Assembly (NCBI GenBank): GCA_037128705.1
Contig: JBAXVX010000044.1
Span: 1-20,449 of the forward strand
Direction of reading: 5' to 3'
Length of the DNA: 20,449 nt
Source of the DNA: CAIVAT01 sp037128705
GTDB lineage: Bacteria; Bacteroidota; Bacteroidia; Bacteroidales; FEN-979
Shown: positions 1-7,669 of the stretch, piece by piece
Numbering within the stretch: the stretch's first letter is position 1
Layout of the letters: every line of letters begins with the position of its first letter
Notes under the pieces: generated by a model
The model's database searches: none
The model's input: only the letters and a program-made list of their open reading frames with translations
What the model was told of the DNA's origin: nothing
Made by a program: the position numbers and the translations under genes

Positions 1-5
1 TTTTA

Positions 6-50
6 GGTGGCGTCGAATGCGCCGGAATGGTGGCGCCGAATCACCGGAAT
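6..50. repeat. Imperfect direct repeat pair, possible IS end
   Basis: Two head-to-tail copies of a 22-23 bp unit lie at 6-28 and 29-50. Both share GGTGGCG, a CGAAT core and CCGGAAT, with small differences between. Tandem short repeats at the very ends are known from IS21-family elements, where they serve as transposase binding sites. No transposase gene is visible because the window starts here. The assignment to an insertion sequence is inference; the repeat itself is directly visible. Confidence 0.45.
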
Positions 51-111
51 AATCACTTTAATGGGTGACTTTTTTCGTCATAGGAAAGATGTTAGATTGT
101 CTGGTAATTTT

Positions 112-119
112 TACCTTTG
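112..119 (+). promoter_or_regulatory. Bacteroidota-type -7 box upstream of the C_GCAxxG_C_C gene
   Basis: TACCTTTG matches the TAnnTTTG -7 consensus of the Bacteroidota primary sigma factor. No good TTTG -33 element sits at the usual 19-21 bp spacing, so the promoter is only half supported. It would give a leader of roughly 90 nt before the start codon at 218. Confidence 0.4.
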
Positions 120-217
120 AGGTTTCAATCACCTGAGATAATGAAAATGTTACTGTGCGGCAATATTATGGACAGGATGACGAAGGCCGATGGTACTAAA
201 ATCAAAATCCTTCACCC

Positions 218-691
218 ATGACAAAATCTGAAAGTGCAACCCTGTATTTTACTGAATCATTTAATTGCTCGCAAGCCGTACTGGCAGCATTTGGGCAGGA
301 TTACGGGCTCCCGGAGGATCAATGTCTTAAACTTGGATGTGCGTTCGGAGGGGGCATGGCCCGTCAGCAAATGACGTGCGGTGCAGTTACCGGCGCCCTG
401 ATGGCCCTGGGACTGGCCTATGGGCGTGGGGCCAATGATCAATATTCAATGACGGGAACTACATACCTCAAAGCAGCCGAACTTTTTAAGGAATTTAAAA
501 AGCGAAATGGTTCATTGGTATGCAGGGAATTGCTGCATGGATTGGATATGAATGATCCGCTGGATCAGAAAAAAATCCAGGATCTCGAGTTGTTTCAAAT
601 GGTGTGCGTAAAGTATGTGCTGGATGCGGTTGAAATAACCGAACAACTCATTGCCGATGATACCTCTGATCATCCTGAAATCAGGAAGTAA
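218..691 (+). CDS. C_GCAxxG_C_C family protein (putative redox/metal protein)
   Basis: A 157-residue soluble protein of the family named for its conserved Cys/Gly pattern. Visible family marks are the NCSQAVL segment near residue 16, a GCAFGGGMAR stretch near residues 40-49, TCGAVTGALMALGL near 53-66, and two later cysteines in LVCREL and MVCVKYV. The spaced cysteines suggest a metal or redox role, but no reaction is established for the family. There is no signal peptide, so it is probably cytoplasmic. No clear Shine-Dalgarno precedes the ATG, which is common in Bacteroidota. It stands alone and runs convergently into the RNase Y gene, with one base between the two stop codons. Family assignment is confident; function is unknown. 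Confidence 0.85.
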   Translation: MTKSESATLYFTESFNCSQAVLAAFGQDYGLPEDQCLKLGCAFGGGMARQQMTCGAVTGALMALGLAYGRGANDQYSMTGTTYLKAAELFKEFKKRNGSLVCRELLHGLDMNDPLDQKKIQDLELFQMVCVKYVLDAVEITEQLIADDTSDHPEIRK

Positions 692-692
692 C

Positions 693-2237
693 CTATTTTG
701 CGTAGCTCACAGCCCTTGTTTCCCTGATCACTGTAATTTTTATTTGTCCGGGATAGGTCATCTCGCTCTGAATCTTTTTTGAAAGATCGAAGGAGATCTG
801 GTTGGCTTCAACATCAGTGACTTTATCCGCTCCGACAATCACGCGAAGTTCGCGTCCTGCCTGGATGGCATAGGTCTTCACGACACCCGGATAACTCAGG
901 GCAAGATCTTCCAGGTGCTTGAGCCGCTCAATATAGGCTTCAACCACTTCGCGGCGTGCGCCTGGCCTGGCCCCGGAAATGGCATCACATACCTGGACTA
1001 TGGGTGATATCAGGTTATCCATCTCAATTTCATCGTGGTGAGCGCCGATCGCATTGATGATCTCCTGCTTCTCCTTGAATTTTTCGGCCATTTTCATGCC
1101 CAGGATGGCATGTGGCAGTTCGGGTTCAGTATCAGGTACCTTCCCGATATCATGAAGCAACCCGGCCCGTTTTGCCAGTTTCGGATTCAATCCAAGTTCT
1201 GCCGCCATGGTGGCGCAGAGTTTTGAGACTTCGATGGAATGCTGAAGCAGGTTTTGGCCATAGGAGGAGCGATATTTCATTTTTCCGACCATCCTGACCA
1301 GTTCATGATGCATGTTGTGGATTCCCAGGTCAATGCTGATCCTTTTACCGGTCTCAATAATCTCCTGTTCAATCTGTTTTTTTGTTTTGGCAACAACCTC
1401 TTCGATGCGGGCAGGGTGGATCCGGCCATCGGTGACCAGCTTGTGCAATGAGAGCCGGGCGATTTCGCGGCGTACCGGATCAAATCCTGAAAGGAGAATG
1501 GCATCGGGTGAATCGTCAATGATGATCTCTACCCCGGTAAGCGATTCAAGTGTCCGGATATTCCGCCCTTCGCGGCCAATGATCCGTCCCTTGATCTCCT
1601 CACTTTCGATGTTGAATACAGAAACGGTATTTTCAATGGCGTGCTCGGATGCGGTCCGCTGGATGGTTTCGATGATGATTTTTTTCGCTTCCGTGTTTGC
1701 CGTCAGCTTGGCTTCATCAATGATATCCTTTATGTGAACGATGGCATCCGATTTTGCCTCCTCCTTGAGGGTCTCGATCAATTCTGCTTTGGCTTCGACT
1801 GCCGAAAGACTGGAAATGGCTTCAAGCTTTTCGATCTGGATTTTCATTGCCTTGTCCAGGTCAGTCTGCTTTTTGTTGATAATCTCAATTTGCTGTGACA
1901 GGGTTTGCTTTATCGTTGAAATCTCTTTCTGCCTTTTGGCAAACTCTTCAACTTTCTGGTTTAAAGTGCCCTCTTTCTGCTTAAGCCGGTTTTCATTGCG
2001 GGCGACCTCTTCGTTTTTTTCATGAATAAATTTTTCATGTTCACCTTTCAGCTGCAGAAATTTTTCCTTGGCCTGCAGAATTTTCTCTTTCTTAACAACC
2101 TCGGCCTTTTCCATGGCCTCCTTTAACAGAACGTCACGTTTGCGCTCAATGGCCCTGTTTAAAATTGTTCCGGTAATTACACCTCCCAGGATGATTCCAG
2201 TCACCCCGATGATGATATATAGCAGAATTCCTCCCAT
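693..2237 (-). CDS. rny: Ribonuclease Y
   Basis: A 514-residue membrane-anchored endoribonuclease that initiates mRNA decay. The order of parts is canonical: an N-terminal transmembrane helix (residues about 4-25), a long charged coiled coil (about 30-200), a KH RNA-binding domain with GRIIGREGRN at 217-226, and an HD hydrolase domain with the metal-binding HD pair in LLHDIGK at 362-363, plus H333 and the HHDE at 400-403. Length is normal for the family. It is the last gene of a minus-strand unit after the coiled-coil gene, zapA and the 6S-like RNA. Since the RNA probably ends in a terminator-like T-run, rny may depend on readthrough or on a promoter in the short gap 2238-2310, where no clear -7 box was seen. 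Confidence 0.97.
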   Translation of the reverse strand: MGGILLYIIIGVTGIILGGVITGTILNRAIERKRDVLLKEAMEKAEVVKKEKILQAKEKFLQLKGEHEKFIHEKNEEVARNENRLKQKEGTLNQKVEEFAKRQKEISTIKQTLSQQIEIINKKQTDLDKAMKIQIEKLEAISSLSAVEAKAELIETLKEEAKSDAIVHIKDIIDEAKLTANTEAKKIIIETIQRTASEHAIENTVSVFNIESEEIKGRIIGREGRNIRTLESLTGVEIIIDDSPDAILLSGFDPVRREIARLSLHKLVTDGRIHPARIEEVVAKTKKQIEQEIIETGKRISIDLGIHNMHHELVRMVGKMKYRSSYGQNLLQHSIEVSKLCATMAAELGLNPKLAKRAGLLHDIGKVPDTEPELPHAILGMKMAEKFKEKQEIINAIGAHHDEIEMDNLISPIVQVCDAISGARPGARREVVEAYIERLKHLEDLALSYPGVVKTYAIQAGRELRVIVGADKVTDVEANQISFDLSKKIQSEMTYPGQIKITVIRETRAVSYAK

Positions 2238-2314
2238 CGGTATAGTTTTTAGTTGCAGCCCTTCAATGCCTTGAGAGGCTGCTTAGTTAGTAAAATGAGG
2301 AGAAGCGAGAAAAG

Positions 2315-2514
2315 AAAAAACCCGCATTAATCAGCGAGGTATTGATAAACCTCTAACGACACGAATAGGACTGCCAAACTTTTCGAACTTCCACTGTCCG
2401 GGAACTAACCCGATTCTTCTGCCGAAGCAGAAGTGAGGCCTGTCCTACGAGCTAGTGAGCTTTGTCCTAATATTTGTAATGTTAGGTTTACAAACTGTCT
2501 GAATTAATGCGGGT
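2315..2514 (-). ncRNA. ssrS: Probable 6S RNA
   Basis: A 200-nt structured RNA in the 311-bp gap between zapA and rny. Its ends form a long closing stem: CCCGCATTAAT at 2503-2513 (read on the minus strand) pairs with ATTAATGCGGG at 2321-2331. A run of T follows the 3' strand, so the minus strand is the transcribed one and the closing stem can double as a terminator. Inside are a stable hairpin capped by a UUCG tetraloop (2416-2433), a small hairpin at 2336-2353 (GAGGT with ACCTC), and further pairing of TAGGAC (2366-2371) with GTCCTA (2442-2447). A rod-like RNA of this size with a closing stem, inner bubble and apical hairpin is the 6S design, which binds the RNA polymerase holoenzyme. Placement beside zapA also fits, as ssrS adjoins zapA in gammaproteobacteria. 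Strand and structure are directly visible; the 6S name rests on architecture and context. Confidence 0.72.
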
Positions 2515-2548
2515 AAATCTTAAGAATGTTTCAAAGAACGGTCTGACT

Positions 2549-2839
2549 TCAATACTCAATTTGTTCATCAAGTGCCTGATCCATTGCCAAAAGTCTTGCT
2601 TTCCATTGCACCTCTTTCTCAGACAATAACTGATCATTCTGCAAGTAGCCGGTGGCATATTCCAACGCTACCATGGCAAGGAGGTCCTGTTTATCTTTAT
2701 AAGCATAACTGCCCGAATAATCTTTTATTCGTTTGTCTATCAATTTTGCAGCATTGCGAAAGAGTTCCTCATTTTTTTTATCAATCGCCAACCGGTATGA
2801 CCTTTCAGCGATGGGTAACGATATGGATAGTTCCTCCAT
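2549..2839 (-). CDS. zapA: Cell division protein ZapA
   Basis: A 96-residue ZapA-family protein, which binds FtsZ and bundles its filaments at midcell. The N-terminal half has the family beta/alpha head (SISLPIAERSYRLAI, near residues 5-19), then the conserved KLIDKRI and DLLAMVALEYA helices, and a C-terminal coiled-coil helix. Length is typical. The ATG at 2839 follows an AAAGG-like ribosome site. It begins 20 bp after the stop of the upstream coiled-coil gene, so the two are probably co-transcribed, and it is followed by the 6S-like RNA. Confidence 0.9.
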   Translation of the reverse strand: MEELSISLPIAERSYRLAIDKKNEELFRNAAKLIDKRIKDYSGSYAYKDKQDLLAMVALEYATGYLQNDQLLSEKEVQWKARLLAMDQALDEQIEY

Positions 2840-2859
2840 GGGCCTTTTACAATTCTATT

Positions 2860-3147
2860 CTAAGTATTTAAAAGTCCTATACATTTATCAATTTCCCGCA
2901 CAAGTTCGTTGATCTTCAATTTTGCTTCTACGTTTCCCTCTTTTATTTCAAGTGTTTTAGCTAATTTTAAAATTTTACTTTTTTCTTCCAGCTGACTGAT
3001 CGTCTGTTTTTGTTCGTTAATGACCTCTGTTAATTCCTGAATTTTATTGGTTAACTGCTTGTTTTCACTGCGAGCCAATTGATGCTGATCAATCAGTTTC
3101 CTCAACTTATATTCAATTCCGGAAACCAATGTGGCGACATCCTTCAT
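2860..3147 (-). CDS. Small coiled-coil protein, possible ZapB-like division factor
   Basis: A 95-residue, almost entirely helical protein with a heptad-rich stretch over residues about 5-65 (ENKQLTNKIQELTEVINEQK region), rich in Q, E, K and L. It has no membrane segment or catalytic motif. The last 30 residues (KLKINELVREIDKCIGLLN) form a separate amphipathic helix. It precedes zapA and shares its promoter, so a role in division, perhaps as a ZapA partner as ZapB is in Escherichia coli, is a fair guess from context only. Sequence identity to ZapB cannot be judged here. The ATG is preceded by a GGAG site about 9 nt upstream. Confidence 0.7.
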   Translation of the reverse strand: MKDVATLVSGIEYKLRKLIDQHQLARSENKQLTNKIQELTEVINEQKQTISQLEEKSKILKLAKTLEIKEGNVEAKLKINELVREIDKCIGLLNT

Positions 3148-3173
3148 TTCGCAGTCTCCATTATAATTTATTG

Positions 3174-3206
3174 CAAAGATAACTTATTTTTTTATTTTTT
3201 TTCAAC
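3174..3206 (-). promoter_or_regulatory. Promoter of the coiled-coil/zapA/6S/rny unit
   Basis: On the minus strand, TATCTTTG (3181-3174) is a perfect TAnnTTTG -7 box. A GTTG element (3206-3203) lies 21 bp upstream, matching the Bacteroidota -33 element at its accepted 19-21 bp spacing, and the spacer is almost pure A/T. Transcription would start near 3167, giving a leader of about 20 nt before the coiled-coil gene. Confidence 0.7.
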
Positions 3207-3275
3207 AATGCACATCACCTTTTGACCTTTCACCTGATTAAGCCTGAAAATTATTTTTCCTCAACAAGGATTCCC

Positions 3276-4550
3276 ATGAATGAACAATTCCTGTCGTACC
3301 TGTGGAAGTACAGGCTCATCAAGTCTGACCTGGAAACTGAGTCGGGAGAGCCGGTCGCCATCCTTCACCCCGGGGATCAGAACAGCGACAGCGGTCCTGA
3401 TTTCTTTAACGCACGCATACGGGTTGGCCCGACTACCTGGGCAGGAAATGTGGAGATCCATGTACATGCTTCGGATTGGTACAAACATGGTCATCAAACA
3501 GATCCAGCCTATCATAATACCATCCTTCATGTGGTGTTTGAATCCGATGTTGACGTTACACATCACAATGGCGAACGAATCCCCACCCTGGTGCTTAAGA
3601 ATCAATATGCTGACAGGATATTCGATCAATATGAGTCCATGATGAACAACAAGCAATGGATTCCCTGCTACAAGCAACTAAAAGACACGGCTGACCATAA
3701 TTTCACCCTTTGGGCTCCATCACTGGCCATGGAGCGCCTGATTTACAAATCGGTGAGTATTAAGGAACTTTGGGAAAGTTGTCAGCAAAACTGGGAGGAG
3801 GCCTTTTACAGGCACTTTGCGCTGAGTTTCGGATTCCGGATCAATGCCCTTCCATTTGAGTTACTTGCAAAATCAACCCCGTTGAAAATTGTCAGGCAGC
3901 AGGGAGAGAAACTGTTTCAAACCGAAGCTTTATTGTTCGGTCAATCAGGATTGCTGAATGATGGCTGTGCTGATGAATATCCCCGCAGCCTTCAGAGGGA
4001 ATACCGTTTTTTAGCTGATAAATACAGCCTAAAACCAATCCAGGGAAGCAACTGGAAGTTCCTCAGGTTAAGGCCAACAAATTTCCCTGCCATCCGGATC
4101 AGCCAGTTTGCGGCCTATCTCATTCAATCGCACACATTGTTTTCGGACATGCTCGGTTTTACGACCTGCAACGAAGCAGCCTCTTCATTTCATATCCGGG
4201 CATCGGAATATTGGGATACCCATTATTTGTTTGATAAACCGGCATCGTTCCGGTTGAAATACATCGGGCAAAGTTCGGTCAACCTGTTAATTATCAACGG
4301 GCTGGTTCCTTTTCTGTTTTATTATGGGCTGGAGAAGGATCAATCCTCCCTTCGCGAAAAAGCGTTGAATTTCCTGGAGCAACTACCAGGGGAAAATAAT
4401 TCGGAGATAGCATTCTGGGAAGCAGCAGGGCTGCCATGCAGGAATGCCTTGCAAACCCAGGCATTGCTTCATCTCAAAAGGTTTTATTGCGATAAAAAGC
4501 AATGCCTTCAGTGCAGAATTGGAGGTGTACTCCTTTCAAAACTCATTTAG
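3276..4550 (+). CDS. DUF2851 family protein
   Basis: A 424-residue protein matching the DUF2851 family, conserved in Bacteroidota and without known function. The start at 3276 is chosen over an in-frame TTG at 3222 because it is an ATG, has AAGGA about 8 nt upstream, and begins with MNEQFLSYLW, where family members usually start. The N-terminal third holds a dense conserved block: NSDSGPDFFNARI (36-48), then WAGNVEIHVHASDW (55-68), HGH (71-73) and ILHVV (83-87). The C-terminus ends with a cysteine cluster, C388, C405, C410 and C413, in YCDKKQCLQCRIG. No signal peptide or membrane segment is seen, so it should be cytoplasmic. It heads a likely two-gene unit with the HhH protein 33 bp downstream and diverges from the zapA promoter. 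Confidence 0.85.
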   Translation: MNEQFLSYLWKYRLIKSDLETESGEPVAILHPGDQNSDSGPDFFNARIRVGPTTWAGNVEIHVHASDWYKHGHQTDPAYHNTILHVVFESDVDVTHHNGERIPTLVLKNQYADRIFDQYESMMNNKQWIPCYKQLKDTADHNFTLWAPSLAMERLIYKSVSIKELWESCQQNWEEAFYRHFALSFGFRINALPFELLAKSTPLKIVRQQGEKLFQTEALLFGQSGLLNDGCADEYPRSLQREYRFLADKYSLKPIQGSNWKFLRLRPTNFPAIRISQFAAYLIQSHTLFSDMLGFTTCNEAASSFHIRASEYWDTHYLFDKPASFRLKYIGQSSVNLLIINGLVPFLFYYGLEKDQSSLREKALNFLEQLPGENNSEIAFWEAAGLPCRNALQTQALLHLKRFYCDKKQCLQCRIGGVLLSKLI

Positions 4551-4583
4551 GAATCGCCATCAGACCATATCAATTATTATGAC

Positions 4584-5315
4584 ATGCAGATTCAGAAATC
4601 AATAACAAGGGGAATCCAGTCGGTATTCAACTATCTGACCTTTAACCGCACCGAGCAGCGGGGAATTTTTGTATTGTGCCTGGTACTTACCGGACTGATT
4701 ATCTCCAATGCAGTTATTCCGTCAGGAACATTCCAGAAACCGCCTGATTTTTCTGCCTTTTCAAAGGAAATCACTGCCTTTGAAGCAGCCTGGCACAGGG
4801 CTGCTGATTCCGACAGCATCGCGCGAAAACAGAAATATCTGAAATACAGGAACCGCTTTAATGGTTACAGGCACGATTCCTTGAATTCCATTTTTATAAA
4901 GCCAAAACCAGTCGTGATGGTCGAGCTGAATTCGGCCGATACGTTTGACTTGCAGCAACTGCGCGGCATCGGGCCCTCATTTGCACGGCGCATTGTGAAT
5001 TACCGGGAACGGCTGAGGGGCTTTAGCAACAAAATGCAATTACTCGAAGTTTTTGGAATGGATACGGCCCGGTTTGCCATGATCGAGCCCAACCTGAAGG
5101 TAAATCCTGATTCCGTAAAACCAATCGACCTGAATGTGGTGACCTTTAAAGAGCTGCTCCGGCATCCCTATTTCCCGTTCCCGGTTACCAAAAACATCAT
5201 GATCTACCGGCAAAAAAATAAGAATTTCAAATCTTTGGAGGAGCTAAGAAAAATTGATGGGGTGAGCGATTCACTTTTCCGAAGGATGGTCGTCTATCTG
5301 AGGCTCGGCCCATGA
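4584..5315 (+). CDS. Membrane-anchored helix-hairpin-helix protein (ComEA-like)
   Basis: A 243-residue protein with one N-terminal transmembrane helix (residues about 27-45), a charged helical linker (about 60-110) and two HhH modules. The first (112-172) contains the classic LNSADTFDLQQLRGIGPSFA pattern, and the second (181-241) repeats it as IDLNVVTFKELLRHP with LRKIDGVSDSLFRRM. HhH modules of this type bind DNA without sequence specificity, as in ComEA, which takes up DNA during transformation. The linker and anchor suggest the HhH part faces the periplasm. A role in DNA uptake is inference from the domain. The last 45 bases overlap the 3' end of the rhomboid gene on the other strand. Confidence 0.82.
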   Translation: MQIQKSITRGIQSVFNYLTFNRTEQRGIFVLCLVLTGLIISNAVIPSGTFQKPPDFSAFSKEITAFEAAWHRAADSDSIARKQKYLKYRNRFNGYRHDSLNSIFIKPKPVVMVELNSADTFDLQQLRGIGPSFARRIVNYRERLRGFSNKMQLLEVFGMDTARFAMIEPNLKVNPDSVKPIDLNVVTFKELLRHPYFPFPVTKNIMIYRQKNKNFKSLEELRKIDGVSDSLFRRMVVYLRLGP

Positions 5316-6026
5316 TCCGTCATCGTTTTCGTCTTCGTCTCCCCAATCCCATGGCTTGCGCTGAGGTCCCTGGTTGCGGTAATAAAATGCAAGGACGATT
5401 CCGGCGAGAAGTCCCATCAGATGCGACTCCCAAGAGATGGGCTGGTTGGGAAACAGTTGTGGAAACAGGCCCCAGATAAGTCCTCCATAAAGAAATGCAA
5501 CGAGCAGGGTAAGGACCATCAGGCCCTTCTCCCTCCGGATGATACCGCTGAAAAATAAAAAAGAGGCAAGTCCGTAAATAATGCCGCTGGCACCGATGTG
5601 ACCGGCACCGCCCCGTGCATAAACCCACACCCAGATCCCGGTGATGATATAAAGTAAACCAAGGATCATCCATGCAATTTCCTTATAGAAATAAAAGAGG
5701 AATGCCCCGAGGACCAGTAAAGGAATTGAATTTGCGAACAGATGCGCCAGGTCTGCATGCAGGAACGGGGAGGTGAAAATTCCAATCAGTCCTTTTGCCT
5801 GCAAGGGATAAAGTCCATAATTGTTGAGTCCCAGGTCAAAAAGGATATCGGCACCTTTGATCAACCATAACAGGACCAAAAATATTGCAGGATAAAAAAA
5901 ACTGCGGTAAAATTTTATTTTTTCTTCGTCAGCCAATGGATAATAATTCTCGTTAAAATTAGTTAAAATAGCATTATCTCCTAATCTCAGATAAAATTTC
6001 GAGTACCTTTGATCACTCAAAACCAC
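5271..6026 (-). CDS. Rhomboid family intramembrane serine protease
   Basis: A polytopic membrane protease of up to 251 residues. The catalytic Ser147 is in GASG (145-148), the His partner is H202 in ESHLMG, and the oxyanion-hole HxxxN of TM2 is H95/N99 in AHLFAN, so the active site is complete. About six membrane helices span residues 43-215. A hydrophilic, acidic tail of about 35 residues follows (WDWGDEDENDD region). The start is unsettled: the longest frame begins with GTG at 6026, but the first 30 residues look non-conserved and lack a good ribosome site. A TTG at 5936, just before the conserved membrane core, is an alternative, and no in-frame ATG exists. The 5' end overlaps the -7 box of the divergent protease gene. 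Confidence 0.87.
   Translation of the reverse strand: MVLSDQRYSKFYLRLGDNAILTNFNENYYPLADEEKIKFYRSFFYPAIFLVLLWLIKGADILFDLGLNNYGLYPLQAKGLIGIFTSPFLHADLAHLFANSIPLLVLGAFLFYFYKEIAWMILGLLYIITGIWVWVYARGGAGHIGASGIIYGLASFLFFSGIIRREKGLMVLTLLVAFLYGGLIWGLFPQLFPNQPISWESHLMGLLAGIVLAFYYRNQGPQRKPWDWGDEDENDDGSWAEPQIDDHPSEK
6004..6011 (+). promoter_or_regulatory. Bacteroidota-type -7 box of the S41 peptidase gene
   Basis: TACCTTTG fits TAnnTTTG and lies 32 bp before the ATG at 6044, so the transcript would have a leader of about 25 nt. A clear -33 TTTG is not seen at the right spacing. The box lies inside the longest version of the divergent rhomboid frame, which favours the shorter rhomboid start. Confidence 0.5.
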
Positions 6027-6043
6027 TGTAATTAAGCCATTTT

Positions 6044-7669
6044 ATGATAAAGAAATCAATTTCAACACAAAGCTACCGGACATTTACCGCAATGATATTT
6101 CTCCTGTTATTTTCATTTACCGGACAAACCCAGACAGCCCGAACCGATCCGAATGCCGGGATTAAAAAGTATAATGCTGTCATGCAAATGATCAATTATG
6201 CCTATGTCGATACCATCAATGAAGCCAGACTGGTCGAAAAATCGATCATTGAAACGCTGAAAGAGCTGGATCCGCATTCAGTCTATATTTCCAAGAAGGA
6301 TGTACAAAAAGCAAATGAGCCACTGGAGGGCAACTTTGATGGCATAGGGATCCAGTTCGAAATTTTAAGGGATACCATCTCTGTTGTTCACGCCATTCCC
6401 GGTGGTCCTTCTGAAAAGCTTGGAATTTCTTCAGGGGACAAGATCGTGAAAATTGACGAAGAGGTGGTTGTTGGAAAAAAAATCACCAACCAGTTTGTTC
6501 TTGATCATTTGCGCGGGAAACGCGGAACAAAGGTTAGTGTTTCCATTTTCAGACCAGGGAAAAAGGAATTGATCGACTTTTCCATTACCCGGGATAAAAT
6601 TCCCATCAACAGCATTGACGCTGCTTACATGATAAAGCCCGGTATCGGTTATATCAACCTGAATAAATTTGCGCAGACCTCGATGCAGGAATTCAAGGAA
6701 GCAGTTACGCTTCTGAAATCGCAGGGGATGAAAAGTATGATCCTTGATCTCCGCAATAATTCGGGTGGATATATGGGAACTGCCATAGAATTATCCGATG
6801 AATTCCTGGGCCAGGATAAGCTGATCGTGTTTACCCGGGGCAGAAATTCCCCGCGTGAGGATTTTTATTCCACTTCCCGGGGACAATTTGAGAATGGGAA
6901 GCTGGTGGTCATGATCAATGAAAATTCTGCTTCGGCCAGCGAAATTGTGGCCGGGGCCATCCAGGATTGGGACAGGGGAATCATCTTAGGGCGCAGGTCG
7001 TTTGGGAAAGGTCTCGTTCAACGGCCATTCCAGCTTCCCGACAGTTCACAGATCCGCCTGACCACTGCCAGGTACTATAATCCTTCAGGTAAATGCATTC
7101 AGAAATCCTATGCTGAAGGAACTGACAAGTACTATGAAGATTTCAGTTTACGGATGAAGCACGGGGAGTTCATCCATCCTGACAGCGTTAAGTTCCCTGA
7201 TTCTCTTAAATATTTTACTTCAAAAAAGCGGGTTGTTTACGGGGGGGGCGGAATTATGCCCGATGTATTCATTCCCTGGGATTCTACACCCATTTCGGAT
7301 TATTATCTCGACCTCCGACGCAAAAACGTGATCAATACCTTTGTCGGAGATTATGTGGACAAAACACGGCAATTCCTCAAAACTACCTATCCCGATTTTG
7401 CCAGGTTCGATAAAAAATTCCTGGTCGACAGTTCATTAATGAACAATTTCTTTGCCTATGCTGAGAAAGAGGGGGTGAAAAAAGATGAAAAGGGGTATGC
7501 CGTATCTGAAAAGCTGATCAAATCACAGATCAAGGGGCTGGTAGCCCAGAAGCTCTGGGACATGAACGAGCTCTATGCCATTGTTAACCAGGAGGATGAA
7601 GAGGTTCAGAAAGCGCTGGAGGTAGTGCAGGATGATTCAGTATTCGAAAAACTTAAAATTGATCACTAA
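6044..7669 (+). CDS. C-terminal processing peptidase, S41 family (CtpA/Prc-like)
   Basis: A 541-residue periplasmic serine protease that cleaves proteins from their C-termini. A signal peptide covers about residues 10-30. A helical region (about 40-90) leads to a PDZ domain (about 93-175), with FDGIGIQFE and GGPSEKLGISSGDKIVKI marking its edges. The protease core follows: GYINLNKFAQ, ILDLRNNSGGY (233-243), the nucleophile region NENSASASEIVAGA (292-305) and the general-base Lys322 in SFGKGLVQ. The conserved YGGGGIMPDV motif near residue 400 is present, and the last 130 residues form the helical C-terminal extension usual in Bacteroidota members. A run of eight G at 7241-7248 encodes the glycine motif and is in frame. 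The next gene starts within its last 38 bases. Confidence 0.95.
   Translation: MIKKSISTQSYRTFTAMIFLLLFSFTGQTQTARTDPNAGIKKYNAVMQMINYAYVDTINEARLVEKSIIETLKELDPHSVYISKKDVQKANEPLEGNFDGIGIQFEILRDTISVVHAIPGGPSEKLGISSGDKIVKIDEEVVVGKKITNQFVLDHLRGKRGTKVSVSIFRPGKKELIDFSITRDKIPINSIDAAYMIKPGIGYINLNKFAQTSMQEFKEAVTLLKSQGMKSMILDLRNNSGGYMGTAIELSDEFLGQDKLIVFTRGRNSPREDFYSTSRGQFENGKLVVMINENSASASEIVAGAIQDWDRGIILGRRSFGKGLVQRPFQLPDSSQIRLTTARYYNPSGKCIQKSYAEGTDKYYEDFSLRMKHGEFIHPDSVKFPDSLKYFTSKKRVVYGGGGIMPDVFIPWDSTPISDYYLDLRRKNVINTFVGDYVDKTRQFLKTTYPDFARFDKKFLVDSSLMNNFFAYAEKEGVKKDEKGYAVSEKLIKSQIKGLVAQKLWDMNELYAIVNQEDEEVQKALEVVQDDSVFEKLKIDH

Noticed and set aside
1312..1737. 141-codon plus-strand open frame inside rny
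   Set aside because: It is antisense to the conserved KH/HD region of RNase Y and its translation is S/M/I-rich without any family pattern.
3261..3677. 138-codon minus-strand open frame inside the DUF2851 gene
   Set aside because: It is antisense to the most conserved block of that family; the plus-strand frame explains the sequence.
7241..7248. G8 run in the peptidase gene as a phase-variation tract
   Set aside because: It encodes the conserved YGGGGIMPDV motif of CtpA proteins and the frame is intact, so codon use for glycine explains it; eight G is short for a contingency locus.
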